Shown here piece after piece: positions 24,379 through 33,116 of a stretch of 64,000 nucleotides of DNA. The DNA comes from Verrucomicrobiales bacterium (GTDB taxonomy: Bacteria; Verrucomicrobiota; Verrucomicrobiia; Limisphaerales; CAIMTB01): assembly GCA_016795425.1 (NCBI GenBank), contig JAEUHG010000174.1, forward strand, positions 1 through 64,000, written 5' to 3'. The notes below the pieces were generated by a model. That model worked only from the letters and a program-made list of their open reading frames with translations. It had not been told where the DNA came from and ran no database searches. The position numbers were made by a program, and so were the translations under genes. How positions within the stretch are numbered: position 1 is the stretch's first letter; every line of letters begins with the position of its first letter.

Positions 24379-26205
24379 TTAATGTCCGTTCTTGCCGGCG
24401 GTCGAGGCAACGCGCTCGCGCACGGCGTCGAGCACTTCGCGCACCTTCCAGGTGAGGCCGTCCGTCTTATTGATGCCCTCGATGCGGGCATCGCAAAAGC
24501 GCGCCCGCAGGATCGCCGCCAACTGGCCGTAGCCGTAGAGACCGCCATCGTTCATCTCCACCACGAACACCCGGCGGAAACGGCTGAACACCTCTTCCAG
24601 TCCGTTGGGCAATGGATTGATGTAGGTCAGGTTCATCGACGAAATCGCCTGGCCCTCCCGTCGGGCCCGCGTCACGGCCTCGCGAATGGGTCCCTGCGTC
24701 GATCCCCAGCCCACCAGCAACACCTCCCCGTCCGGCGCACCAAAGACATCCGGTGCCGGCAATTCGGCGGCCAGCGCCTGCAGCTTTCGTCGGCGCTTGG
24801 CCGTCATCGCCATGTGCAATTTGGGGGAACCCGTGGGATGTCCCATTTCGTCGTGTTCCAGTCCGGTCACGACCGGGTATTTGCCCGAGCCGATGCGCGT
24901 ACCGGGCGCCACGTGGCGGGTGACGCCATCCGGCGCCGCGAGATCGTACGGCTTGTGATCCGCGACCGGAGTAAGGTCGGGCGTGATGTCCTGACAGATC
25001 TCCTTGAAATTCGGTTCCTGGAACGCCTCGATGCGCGTGGCGATGGCCTGGTCGGTGAGCAGGATGACCGGCACGCTGTATTTTCGCGCGATATTCACCG
25101 CCTCGATGGTGGTGTAGAAGCAATCCTCGACATTGGCCGGGGCGATGACCACGCGGGGACTGTCCCCGTGCCCGCCGAACGCCGCCAGATTCAGGTCGCT
25201 CTGCTCGACGTTGGTCGGCATGCCCGTCGAGGGACCGCCGCGCTGCACATCGACCACCACCAGGGGCACTTCGGCCATGACCGCCCAACCGATGGCCTCG
25301 GACTTGAGGGCAATGCCGGGACCGCTCGAGCCGGTGATGGCCACGCGACCGGCATAGCTGGCTCCGATGGCCATGGACACCGACGCGATTTCATCCTCGC
25401 ACTGAATGAAGCAGCCGCCGTACTTGGGAAGTTCACGGCGGAGCAATTCCATGATGTCGGACCACGGAGTGATTGGATACGCGGCACCGAAGCGAACCCC
25501 GGCGGCAATCAGGCCGTAGGCAATCGCCTCGTTGCCATTCATCACCACCTGGTTGCCGGCGCGCTTCTGGCCCTCCATGAAGCGGAACAACTCGACCACG
25601 TTCTCCAATTGGAAGCTGTAGCCGGCATGGAACGCCAACACCGCGTTCTGCGCGACACTGGTGTCCTTCCCGGTGAAGCGTTCCTGAATCAACTGCTCCA
25701 GCTTCGGCACGTTGAGATGGAACATTTTGGCCAGCAGGCCAAGGGCGAAGACGTTCTTGCCCTTCTCGCGACCCACGCCGCCAATGGCCTCCACCGTACG
25801 GCTCGAGATCGGCACCCCGATGTGGTGATAGCTCTTGGCCGCCTCCGGGTTCGGCTCCACGTGATCGGAGTCGAACAAAACGATGCCACCCTTTTTGAGG
25901 GAGTGCAGGTGGTCGTTATAGGAGTGCTGGTAGAAGGCGAGGAGCACGTCGGCTTCATCACCTGAACTCAACACCTCGCCGGACCCGATCCGGACCTGAA
26001 AAATGGACGGCCCGCCGGAGATCGTCGACGGGATGGTCATGAAGGTCATGACCTCCTGCTCGCTACGCCCGGCCAATCGTGCCAAAAATCCGCCAATGGC
26101 TTGAATGCCGTCCTGGGAATTGCCGGCGATGCGGATGACCGCCTCCGGCACGTCCGAAATCCGCAGCGCGTCGGATCGCGTCGCGGTCGTTGCTGTGTCG
26201 CTCAT
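24379..26205 (-). CDS. korA: 2-oxoacid:ferredoxin oxidoreductase, fused gamma-alpha subunit
   Basis: This 608-residue subunit joins the gamma domain (residues about 15-190, AVIRIAGNSQDGIQAIGGFLARLAGRSE) to the alpha domain (NEAIAYGLIAAGVRFGAAYPITPWSDIMELL onward). It carries MAIGASYAGRVAITGSSGPGIALKSEAIGWA and PTGMPTNVEQSDLNLA-type segments of the KorA fold. The C-terminal domain II contains VLLVGWGSTQGPIREAV. Fusion of gamma and alpha is the usual two-subunit arrangement. Ferredoxin and a delta subunit are absent nearby. The ATG at 26205 begins MSDTATTATRSD; a GTG at 26241 would add 12 residues but lacks a spaced ribosome-binding site. It is the first gene of the korAB pair. Confidence 0.93.
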   Translation of the reverse strand: MSDTATTATRSDALRISDVPEAVIRIAGNSQDGIQAIGGFLARLAGRSEQEVMTFMTIPSTISGGPSIFQVRIGSGEVLSSGDEADVLLAFYQHSYNDHLHSLKKGGIVLFDSDHVEPNPEAAKSYHHIGVPISSRTVEAIGGVGREKGKNVFALGLLAKMFHLNVPKLEQLIQERFTGKDTSVAQNAVLAFHAGYSFQLENVVELFRFMEGQKRAGNQVVMNGNEAIAYGLIAAGVRFGAAYPITPWSDIMELLRRELPKYGGCFIQCEDEIASVSMAIGASYAGRVAITGSSGPGIALKSEAIGWAVMAEVPLVVVDVQRGGPSTGMPTNVEQSDLNLAAFGGHGDSPRVVIAPANVEDCFYTTIEAVNIARKYSVPVILLTDQAIATRIEAFQEPNFKEICQDITPDLTPVADHKPYDLAAPDGVTRHVAPGTRIGSGKYPVVTGLEHDEMGHPTGSPKLHMAMTAKRRRKLQALAAELPAPDVFGAPDGEVLLVGWGSTQGPIREAVTRARREGQAISSMNLTYINPLPNGLEEVFSRFRRVFVVEMNDGGLYGYGQLAAILRARFCDARIEGINKTDGLTWKVREVLDAVRERVASTAGKNGH

Positions 26206-26376
26206 CAAAGATTTGGATTCTACCGCCTCCGGAGACGACACCTCCCTACGAGGTTCCCTCCGTGAAACAGGAAGCGGAGCTTATGCGGGGCTGCTGAAGT
26301 GTCAATTTTGCTTGGGTGGGCCTTTTCTGCCTTTCGACTAGTGAACCGCCGTAGTTTGGCGCATGCTTCCGCCTCC

Positions 26377-27792
26377 ATGAAGCCCTCCTTCCGAACCGCT
26401 CAGGTCTCCCGCCGCCGCTTTCTGGCCGCGACGGGTGCCGTCATCGGCTTTCCCACGTTCATCCCGGCGAGCGCCCTGGGTGCCGATGGACGCCCCGCAC
26501 CGTCCAACCGGATCACCATGGGTGTGGTGGGCTGGGGCATGCAAGGGCCCAGCAATACCGGCAATTTCATGCGGCAGCCCGACTGCCAGGTGGTCGCCAG
26601 TGCCAACATCGACAGCAACCACCTCGAAGCCTCCCTTAAGGCCATTAATGGCCACTATAAGAACCAGGACTGCAAAGGGTATGCGGATTACCGCGAAATG
26701 ATGGCTCGGACGGATATCGATTCCGTCATGCTCGCCGTTCCCGATCATTGGCACGCCCTCATCGCGGTCGAGGCCGCCAAAAACAAGAAGGACATCTTCG
26801 GCGAAAAACCTCTGGCCCGCACGATCGCCGAACAGCAGGCCATCGTGAAGGCGGTCCAAGCCAACCAACGCATCTGGCAGACGGGTTCCTGGCAACGATC
26901 GGAACGCAATTTTCATTACGCCTCCGAAATCGTCCGCAACGGGCTCATCGGCAAGGTCACACGCGTCGAGGTCGGCCTCCCCGCCGGTCATCACGATTTT
27001 GCCGGAACCGGCAAGCCCCTCCTCCAAAAACTCGCGGAGATGCCCGCCAAGGTCACCAACCTTGCCAAGGTACTCCCCGGCTCTCCGGAATGGCAGGCGG
27101 CGGTGTCCAAACCCCCGGTCAATCTGGACTACGAGAAGTGGATCGGGCCGTCCAAGATGGAGGCGTACATCCAGGCCCGTGGACACATGAACTGGCGCTG
27201 GAACTACAATACCGGTGGCGGACAATTGCTCGACTGGATTGGGCACCACGGTGACATCGCCCACTGGGGCCTCGGCAACGACGACACGATCGGCCCCATG
27301 GAGGTCGAGGGTGCCGGAGAATTCCCCAATCCCGAGGCGCTCTGGAACACCTGCACCAAATACCGCATCACCTGCAAATATCCGAACGATGTCGAAATGA
27401 TCATCGCGGGTGGCCATCCCGACATCGCCGGCGGCACCAAGTGGATCGGTACCGACGGATGGGTGTGGGTCGATCGCGGCAACGCCTTCAAGGCTTCCAA
27501 GAAGGAATGGGAAGAAGCCCGGTCCCTTCCTGACGACCTGCGCAAGGTAAAGCTCCCGCTGACACCGGGGGGACACTGGCGAAACTTCGTCGACAGTGCC
27601 AAATCCCGGCAGCCGACGGTGACCCCTGTGGAGGTCGCCCATCATTCCGCCATTCCCGGCCACCTGGGTTTGATCGCGTTGCTGACCGGCCGGCGCATCC
27701 GGTGGGACGCCGCTAAAGAGCAGATTATTGGCGACGAAGGCGCCGCGAAATTGCTCAACCGGCCCTACCGCGAGCCCTGGTCGCTGGCTTGA
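26377..27792 (+). CDS. Tat-exported Gfo/Idh/MocA family oxidoreductase
   Basis: This is a 471-residue NAD(P)-dependent sugar oxidoreductase-type protein with a twin-arginine signal (QVSRRRFLAATGAVIG), so it should be exported folded with its cofactor. The Rossmann motif is ITMGVVGWGMQGPSNTG, and the Gfo/Idh hallmark EKP appears in DIFGEKPLARTIAEQQAIVKAV. A conserved DWIGHHGDIAHWGLG sits in the C-terminal catalytic domain. Members of this secreted group are greatly expanded in Verrucomicrobiota and Planctomycetota and act on sugars or cyclitols; exact substrates are mostly unknown. The ATG at 26377 is chosen because the Tat signal begins there. A related protein is encoded at 28703-30058. Confidence 0.93.
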   Translation: MKPSFRTAQVSRRRFLAATGAVIGFPTFIPASALGADGRPAPSNRITMGVVGWGMQGPSNTGNFMRQPDCQVVASANIDSNHLEASLKAINGHYKNQDCKGYADYREMMARTDIDSVMLAVPDHWHALIAVEAAKNKKDIFGEKPLARTIAEQQAIVKAVQANQRIWQTGSWQRSERNFHYASEIVRNGLIGKVTRVEVGLPAGHHDFAGTGKPLLQKLAEMPAKVTNLAKVLPGSPEWQAAVSKPPVNLDYEKWIGPSKMEAYIQARGHMNWRWNYNTGGGQLLDWIGHHGDIAHWGLGNDDTIGPMEVEGAGEFPNPEALWNTCTKYRITCKYPNDVEMIIAGGHPDIAGGTKWIGTDGWVWVDRGNAFKASKKEWEEARSLPDDLRKVKLPLTPGGHWRNFVDSAKSRQPTVTPVEVAHHSAIPGHLGLIALLTGRRIRWDAAKEQIIGDEGAAKLLNRPYREPWSLA

Positions 27793-27837
27793 TTCCGCCG
27801 GCCGCAAGCCGGGATTCGGGATATGGGCTGAACACCC

Positions 27838-28665
27838 ATGCAGCGCCTGGGAAAGAACCGCGGCGGGTACCACGGGGAGGTAATCGCCATCGAACATGTG
27901 CTGCGCGACACCCTCGCGCTCGCGCATGCCCGTGGTTGGTCGATCGAAAGCCTGCGAACGGCGAATGACCGCGAGTTGCCGGTGCTGCGGCGCCGGCCTC
28001 GCGAATCCCGTGGTTGGTCGCCGCGTCTCTATGTCTCTGCCGGCATCCACGGCGATGAACCAGCCGGACCCCTGGCGGCGCGGCGGTTGGTTGAGACCGA
28101 CCCGTTTCCTCCCAACGCCTTCGTGTGGCTCTGTCCCTGCCTCAATCCCAGCGGCTTCCCTCGCAATACCCGAGAATCCGCGGAAGGCGTCGACTTGAAC
28201 CGGGACTATCGCCACCTCCGAACACCGGAGGTCCAGGCCCATGTCGGGTGGTTGCAGAAGCAGCCGATGTTCGACCTTACCATCTGTTTGCATGAGGACT
28301 GGGAGGCCGCCGGTTTCTACGTCTACGAGCTCAATCCGGCCGCCCAACCGTCCCTCGCTCCGGCCATTGTCGAAGCGGTTCGCGACGTCTGCCCCATCGA
28401 TCTTTCACCGGAGATCGACGGCCGACCCGCCCACCAGGGAATCATCTGCCCCATCATCGACCCGGCCGTCCGCCCGGAATGGCCCGAAGCTCTGTACCTG
28501 GTCCAGCACAAGACCCGGCTGAGTTACACCATGGAAACGCCGTCAGACTATGACCTGACCGTTCGGGTAACGGCGCTGGAGGTCGCCGTTCGATCGGCCG
28601 TCCAGGGTCTTCACCTGGCTCCACCCGAAGGGACCACTGGCAACGATCCAACCCCTCCGCCCTGA
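27838..28665 (+). CDS. M14-family zinc carboxypeptidase/murein peptide amidase-like protein
   Basis: The product (275 residues) shows the M14 zinc site: H71 and E74 in SAGIHGDEPAGPLAARR, and H152 in LTICLHEDWEAAGF. The substrate-binding NRDYRH motif is at about 121, and the catalytic Glu (E233) is in SYTMETPSDYDL. No signal peptide is seen, so it is probably cytoplasmic. Known short M14 relatives include MpaA, which removes meso-diaminopimelate from recycled murein peptides; the Mpl murein-recycling ligase is encoded 1.5 kb away, which fits but does not prove that role. The AstE/aspartoacylase group is an alternative reading. It lies 45 bases after the Gfo/Idh gene. Confidence 0.82.
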   Translation: MQRLGKNRGGYHGEVIAIEHVLRDTLALAHARGWSIESLRTANDRELPVLRRRPRESRGWSPRLYVSAGIHGDEPAGPLAARRLVETDPFPPNAFVWLCPCLNPSGFPRNTRESAEGVDLNRDYRHLRTPEVQAHVGWLQKQPMFDLTICLHEDWEAAGFYVYELNPAAQPSLAPAIVEAVRDVCPIDLSPEIDGRPAHQGIICPIIDPAVRPEWPEALYLVQHKTRLSYTMETPSDYDLTVRVTALEVAVRSAVQGLHLAPPEGTTGNDPTPPP

Positions 28666-28702
28666 GGAACACTGGAGGCGGGCGCGCCCGACGCCCCTGC
28701 GG

Positions 28703-30058
28703 TCAACTCTTCGGATACTCCCACGGTCCCCGGTACTTGCGGCTCAACCCGCGATTGGCTTCGCGATCGCCGATCACCTGTTCCTTGGCTCCATCCCATT
28801 CCAGGCTTCGCCCGAGCTTATAGCTCAGCATACCCAGGAGACTTACGTTGGTGGAGTGATGGATCTCCTCGATATCACTCACCGGCGGCCGTCCCGTGCG
28901 GATCGCATCGAGGAAATCCGCCCACAACTCCTTGATGTTCTGTTGATCGGGTTCATGGAGCGTCGCCGATTCTTCGATGACCGGCTTCCTGGAATCGGCG
29001 GGGTAAAACTTCCAACCACCGATCCAACCCATATGGAACGTGCCTTCGGTGCCGTAGAAGTAGCACCCAACGTTCTCGCCCTTCTCCGCATTATTGCCGG
29101 CAAACTGCCGATGCTCCCAGGTCAGCGTGAACCGCTCGAATTCAAACGTCGCCACCTGGTGATCGGGAGCATCCGAGGTTTGCTCGGCCGCAGTGTAAAC
29201 CGGCGGCCCCTTGATCGCGCGGCCTCCCATGGACGATACCCGGCGCGGCCATTTCTCCTCCATGATCCAAAGCACCTGGTCCATCCAATGAATCCCCCAG
29301 TCTCCGAGCGTGCCATTGGCGTAATCCAGGTAGTTCCGGAATCCGCGAGGATGCATCGACCCGCGCCAGGGATTGGAAAGATCACTTCCGCCGTTGTAGT
29401 GGCGAAACGGCCCTGGACCGCACCACATGTCCCAATCCAATTCCTTGGGTGGCTCACCATTGGGCAATGGATTCTCCGGCCCGCCGCCGTAGTGCACAAA
29501 GGCCCGTATCATACCGATCTTGCCGGCCTTTCCGGACCGCAGAAACTCGCGGCCGGAGACGTTGTGCGGTGAAACCCTTCGATGCGTCCCGACCTGTACC
29601 ACGCGACGATGGTTGCGTGCGGCGTTCACCATGGCGCGCCCCTCCTTGATGGTGTGCCCGATGGGTTTCTCCACGTACACGTGAGCGCCCGCTTCGACCG
29701 CAGCAATGGTTTGCAGCGGATGCCAGTGATCCGGTGTGCCGACGATCACGACCTCTGGTTTCTCCCGCGCCAGCAGTTCCCGGTAATCCCGGTAGCCTTT
29801 GGCATCGTCGCCTCGTTCTCGTTTCACCCGATCCAGCGTGTTCGCCAGCATGCGTCCATCGACATCGCAAAGCCCCACGATACGACACGCGCCGGAAGCC
29901 ATGGCTTCCCCCAGAATGTTGTTGCCCCACCAACCGCAGCCGATGAGCGCAGTGCGATAACGGCGGGTGGGAGAATCTGCCCCCACGAGTCGCAACGCCG
30001 GGAGAGTGGCGGCCGTTAAAGCCGTGGTTTTCAGAAACGAGCGTCGCGACCAGTTCAT
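28703..30058 (-). CDS. Tat-exported Gfo/Idh/MocA family oxidoreductase
   Basis: This 451-residue paralogue has a Tat signal (NWSRRSFLKTTALTAATL) followed by the Rossmann motif TALIGCGWWGNNILGEA and the EKP motif in HVYVEKPIGHTIKEGRAMV. The later DYANGTLGDWGIHWMDQVLWIM matches the C-terminal domain of the group. Start choice is firm: GGAGG lies five bases upstream of the ATG at 30058. It differs from the protein at 26377 enough that recent duplication is unlikely. The substrate is unknown, probably a sugar or sugar acid in the periplasm. Confidence 0.92.
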   Translation of the reverse strand: MNWSRRSFLKTTALTAATLPALRLVGADSPTRRYRTALIGCGWWGNNILGEAMASGACRIVGLCDVDGRMLANTLDRVKRERGDDAKGYRDYRELLAREKPEVVIVGTPDHWHPLQTIAAVEAGAHVYVEKPIGHTIKEGRAMVNAARNHRRVVQVGTHRRVSPHNVSGREFLRSGKAGKIGMIRAFVHYGGGPENPLPNGEPPKELDWDMWCGPGPFRHYNGGSDLSNPWRGSMHPRGFRNYLDYANGTLGDWGIHWMDQVLWIMEEKWPRRVSSMGGRAIKGPPVYTAAEQTSDAPDHQVATFEFERFTLTWEHRQFAGNNAEKGENVGCYFYGTEGTFHMGWIGGWKFYPADSRKPVIEESATLHEPDQQNIKELWADFLDAIRTGRPPVSDIEEIHHSTNVSLLGMLSYKLGRSLEWDGAKEQVIGDREANRGLSRKYRGPWEYPKS

Positions 30059-30179
30059 AGGCTCCTCCAGATTGATTGTCAGGAATGCGGGTGCGGAAGG
30101 CTGCGAAGATCCTCACTCCCTGGCAAGCCTTGCGCCTCCCGGATGGGGAAGGGCTCTGTGGGCCTCCATGCCCCTTCCC

Positions 30180-31577
30180 TCACCCCGTCCCCATCTTCTG
30201 CAGCAGCTTCTGGTGGATGCCGCCGAACCCGCCATTGCTAAACACGCACACCACGTCACCCGCCCGAACCTTGCTCGCGACATGATCTACGATCGCCTCC
30301 ACGGTCGGCAAATAGGCGGCGTCGCGCCCGCGCAATTTCAGGTCCGCGATCAATCGCTCCGGATTCAAGCGTTGATCGACCGGCAACTGTTCCAGCCTCG
30401 CCACCTCGGCCACCACCACTTCGTCCGCGCATTCCAGGGCATCCACGAGCTCCGTTTGAAACAGGTTGCGACGTGTGGTGTTGGAGCGCGGTTCGAAAAC
30501 GGCCCACAGCCGGCGTCCGCGGAACCGAACTCTCAAGGCGCGAACCGTCTCCCGTATCGCCGTGGGGTGATGGCCAAAATCATCGACCACGGTCACGCCG
30601 CCGGCTTCGCCCCGGACCTCCATGCGGCGCTTTACATTGCGAAAGGTGTCAAAGGCGGCCTGGATCTGGGAATCGTTGAACCCGCAATGCCGCGCACATG
30701 CCGCCACCGCCAGCGCGTTGCGCACATTGAATTCGCCGGCAAGTGGAACGCGGAACTCGGCGGCCGCGAGATTGAATCGGGAAGCGTCACCATCCAACTG
30801 GATGGACGTCGCGCGAAACTCGTTATGCTCCCCGAACCCAAACCGTTTGGCCGGATAATGTCTGGCCTCGGCAAGTAGTCCGGCGAGGTTGGGATCGTCG
30901 CCGTTCGCGAGGAGCAGGCCATTGCGCGGAATGAGTCGGATGAAATGGCTGAAGGATCGCTGGATGGATGCGAGGTTCTCGAAAATGTCCGCGTGATCCA
31001 TTTCGAGGTTGTTCACAATGGCCACCTCCGGCCGGTAATGGACGAACTTGCTTCGCTTGTCGAAGAACGCCGTGTCGTACTCGTCGCCTTCGAGAATGAA
31101 CCATTCGCTGTCGGTGAAGCGCGCCCCCTGACCGAGGTTCTCGGGAATGCCCCCGATGAGAAAACTCGGGTTGCGTCCGTTGTGCTCGAACACCCAGGTC
31201 AACAATGACGTCGTGGTGGTCTTGCCGTGGGTGCCGGTGACCACCAGGGAGCGGCGCCCGTGCAGGAAGAAATCCCGCAGGAGTTCGGGCAGCGAGCAGT
31301 ACCTCAATTTGCGCTCCAACACCGCTTCCGCCTCGGGGTTACCCCGCGAAATGGCATTCCCGATGACCACCAGGTCCGGCCCTGAACTCAGGTTCGACTC
31401 CGAATACCCGGCCATCACCTCGATGCCCCGCGATGCCAGGAATGTCGACATCGGCGGGTACACATTCTGGTCGGAGCCGCTGACGGCAAACCCTCTCTCC
31501 TGCATTGCCACGGCGACGGACGCCATGGCGGTCCCACAAATCCCGGTGAAATGGACGGAACGAATCGGCGCGAACAC
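30180..31577 (-). CDS. mpl: UDP-MurNAc:L-Ala-gamma-D-Glu-meso-DAP ligase
   Basis: This Mur-ligase family enzyme (about 465 residues) joins recycled tripeptide to UDP-MurNAc. It shows SVHFTGICGTAMASVAVAMQERGFAVSGSDQNVYPPMSTFL at the N-terminus, the Mpl/MurC pattern, the P-loop VVTGTHGKTTTTSLLTWVFEHNG, and the acceptor-site region GDEYDTAFFDKRSKFVHYRP, which is characteristic of Mpl. It also has NLEMDHADIFENLASIQRSF and VDDFGHHPTAIRETVRAL. The conserved fold starts just after a GTG at 31577, used here as start; a GTG at 31655 would add 26 poorly conserved residues. Start confidence is low, identity high. The upstream gene at 31733 is divergent. Confidence 0.9.
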   Translation of the reverse strand: MFAPIRSVHFTGICGTAMASVAVAMQERGFAVSGSDQNVYPPMSTFLASRGIEVMAGYSESNLSSGPDLVVIGNAISRGNPEAEAVLERKLRYCSLPELLRDFFLHGRRSLVVTGTHGKTTTTSLLTWVFEHNGRNPSFLIGGIPENLGQGARFTDSEWFILEGDEYDTAFFDKRSKFVHYRPEVAIVNNLEMDHADIFENLASIQRSFSHFIRLIPRNGLLLANGDDPNLAGLLAEARHYPAKRFGFGEHNEFRATSIQLDGDASRFNLAAAEFRVPLAGEFNVRNALAVAACARHCGFNDSQIQAAFDTFRNVKRRMEVRGEAGGVTVVDDFGHHPTAIRETVRALRVRFRGRRLWAVFEPRSNTTRRNLFQTELVDALECADEVVVAEVARLEQLPVDQRLNPERLIADLKLRGRDAAYLPTVEAIVDHVASKVRAGDVVCVFSNGGFGGIHQKLLQKMGTG

Positions 31578-31732
31578 CCCGGTATGATGAAGACGCAGCC
31601 GCCTGCGGGAAGCCGAATTCACGGCAGCTGCCGCGTTGAGACTTGGGATCCCCACTCTACGGTTTCCCGCCGTTCAATGTCGGCCTTGACGCCGGGTCGC
31701 CGGCGAGGCTCTTTAGCATCGACTCGTTTCCC

Positions 31733-33034
31733 ATGCGAACCACCGCAAGTGAGAGGAGGCAGCCGGACTGCCGCGACGACCGATCCCAGGGCCCAACCTC
31801 GAACTCCACACTCGTTCGCCGAATACGCTGGAGAACGACCTTGTTCGGGACGGCAGTACTCCTCGGCGGCGCCTGCCTTGGAACCGATCCACTCGACCAA
31901 TGGACCCTCTGCTTCGAGACCACGAACACTCTTTATTCCATGTCCTTCGCTGGTGGCCGTTATTTCGCCCTGGGCATGGCCTCCTACCATGATTCAGTCG
32001 ACGCCAGGAACTGGCAGTTTCACGAGGTCCTCACCCCGACCGGCGACGGCTTCCCGAGCATGTTCAGTGCCGTCGCCTTTGGTAACGGGCGCTACGTGAT
32101 GGTCGGCGGCCAGACGCACGCCAGCTATTCAGGAATGCTGCTGACGACCGAGGACCCTGACCATCCTCAGTGGAGGCCGCCCGAGGGTTGGACAGATACC
32201 GCGCCGTTACTCGCCATCGAACGGCAAAATGGATTGTTTGTCGCGGTGGGCGGGACGATAGTCACCGGCACACGGATAGTAACCTCGACCGATGGCATCC
32301 TCTGGACCGACCGTTCCCCGAACTTTCAGTCCTCCCTTCTCGATGTAGCGTACGGCGCCGGACGTTGGGTGGCCGTCGGGGGCGTGCAGCTCTTTGCTCC
32401 GACCGCCGGCATCCTGCTGAGTTCCAGCAACGCCATCGATTGGATCCGACACGATATCGGCACCGTTTTCGGGTCCCGAAACGGCGGATTCATTTTGAAA
32501 GGCGTCACGTTTGGCCATGGATCGTTTCTGGCAACGGGCGTTGGCGATCGATCCTTTCCCATTCTCACCGGTTCATTTTCGGGCACCACGTGGTCGACGG
32601 GGGCAGGCGAATATGGCAGTTCCGGCTGGGATGTCGCCTTCGGTGACGGGCTATTCGTGTCCGGCGGACATAGTCAAATTGCCAGCTCGGTCGACGGTGC
32701 CTCGCTGTCCTGGAAACCGCACGCCAGCTTGGATCTCCGTGGCAACCTCGTTTTCGCGAACCACACCTTCCTTGGCATCAACCCTGGCGCTGGGAAGATC
32801 TGGCAGTCCGGGGATGTCCGTCCGCGCATTCATTCCGCGACCCAATCGAACCCCGGACAGATGCAACTGCGAATCGAGTCCGTCAGTGATAGCCCTCTGA
32901 CGCTCGATGAATCTTCGGACCTTCTCCACTGGAACGTACGCACCCAGTGGGTCGCTTCGGGATCCACCAGCGAGGTCAAACTCTCGGTCGCCCATCCCGC
33001 GGCCAGTCAGTTTTTCCGTATCCGGAGCCCTTAA
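31733..33034 (+). CDS. Secreted beta-propeller-like repeat protein, unassigned
   Basis: This 433-residue protein has an N-terminal basic stretch and a hydrophobic segment (TTLFGTAVLLGGACLG), consistent with secretion, and then several degenerate repeats. Examples are YSMSFAGGRYFALGM, SAVAFGNGRYVMVGGQ, LDVAYGAGRWVAVGG, KGVTFGHGSFLATG and WDVAFGDGLFVSGGH, each followed by a segment like STDGILWTDR. This pattern is that of exo-alpha-sialidase or YCF48-like propeller blades common in Verrucomicrobiota. The C-terminal 80 residues (LTLDESSDLLHWNVRT, ASQFFRIRSP) form the small beta domain often found at the end of such proteins. No active-site Asp boxes for sialidase are evident. ATG 31733 is chosen; an upstream ATG at 31643 exists. 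Function is unknown; surface binding is a guess. Confidence 0.75.
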   Translation: MRTTASERRQPDCRDDRSQGPTSNSTLVRRIRWRTTLFGTAVLLGGACLGTDPLDQWTLCFETTNTLYSMSFAGGRYFALGMASYHDSVDARNWQFHEVLTPTGDGFPSMFSAVAFGNGRYVMVGGQTHASYSGMLLTTEDPDHPQWRPPEGWTDTAPLLAIERQNGLFVAVGGTIVTGTRIVTSTDGILWTDRSPNFQSSLLDVAYGAGRWVAVGGVQLFAPTAGILLSSSNAIDWIRHDIGTVFGSRNGGFILKGVTFGHGSFLATGVGDRSFPILTGSFSGTTWSTGAGEYGSSGWDVAFGDGLFVSGGHSQIASSVDGASLSWKPHASLDLRGNLVFANHTFLGINPGAGKIWQSGDVRPRIHSATQSNPGQMQLRIESVSDSPLTLDESSDLLHWNVRTQWVASGSTSEVKLSVAHPAASQFFRIRSP

Positions 33035-33116
33035 CGCACAGCCGTAGAACCCGTGGGCCCAGATCCCATGGCAATTCCTGGTTGAGCACCCGGCCGGGTC
33101 GAGCCCACGGTTGGGC

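Noticed and set aside
24373..25965. A 530-codon plus-strand frame opposite korA.
   Set aside because: It is antisense to a certain korA gene, with the His/Arg/Gly-rich composition of a shadow frame.
26338..28347. A 669-codon minus-strand frame opposite a Gfo/Idh gene and the M14 gene.
   Set aside because: It spans two well-supported genes on the other strand and has no conserved motif.
30146..30179. A GGGAAGGG/CCCTTCCC inverted repeat just beyond the mpl stop, considered as a terminator.
   Set aside because: The stem is only eight base pairs with a long loop, and there is no T run on the minus strand.
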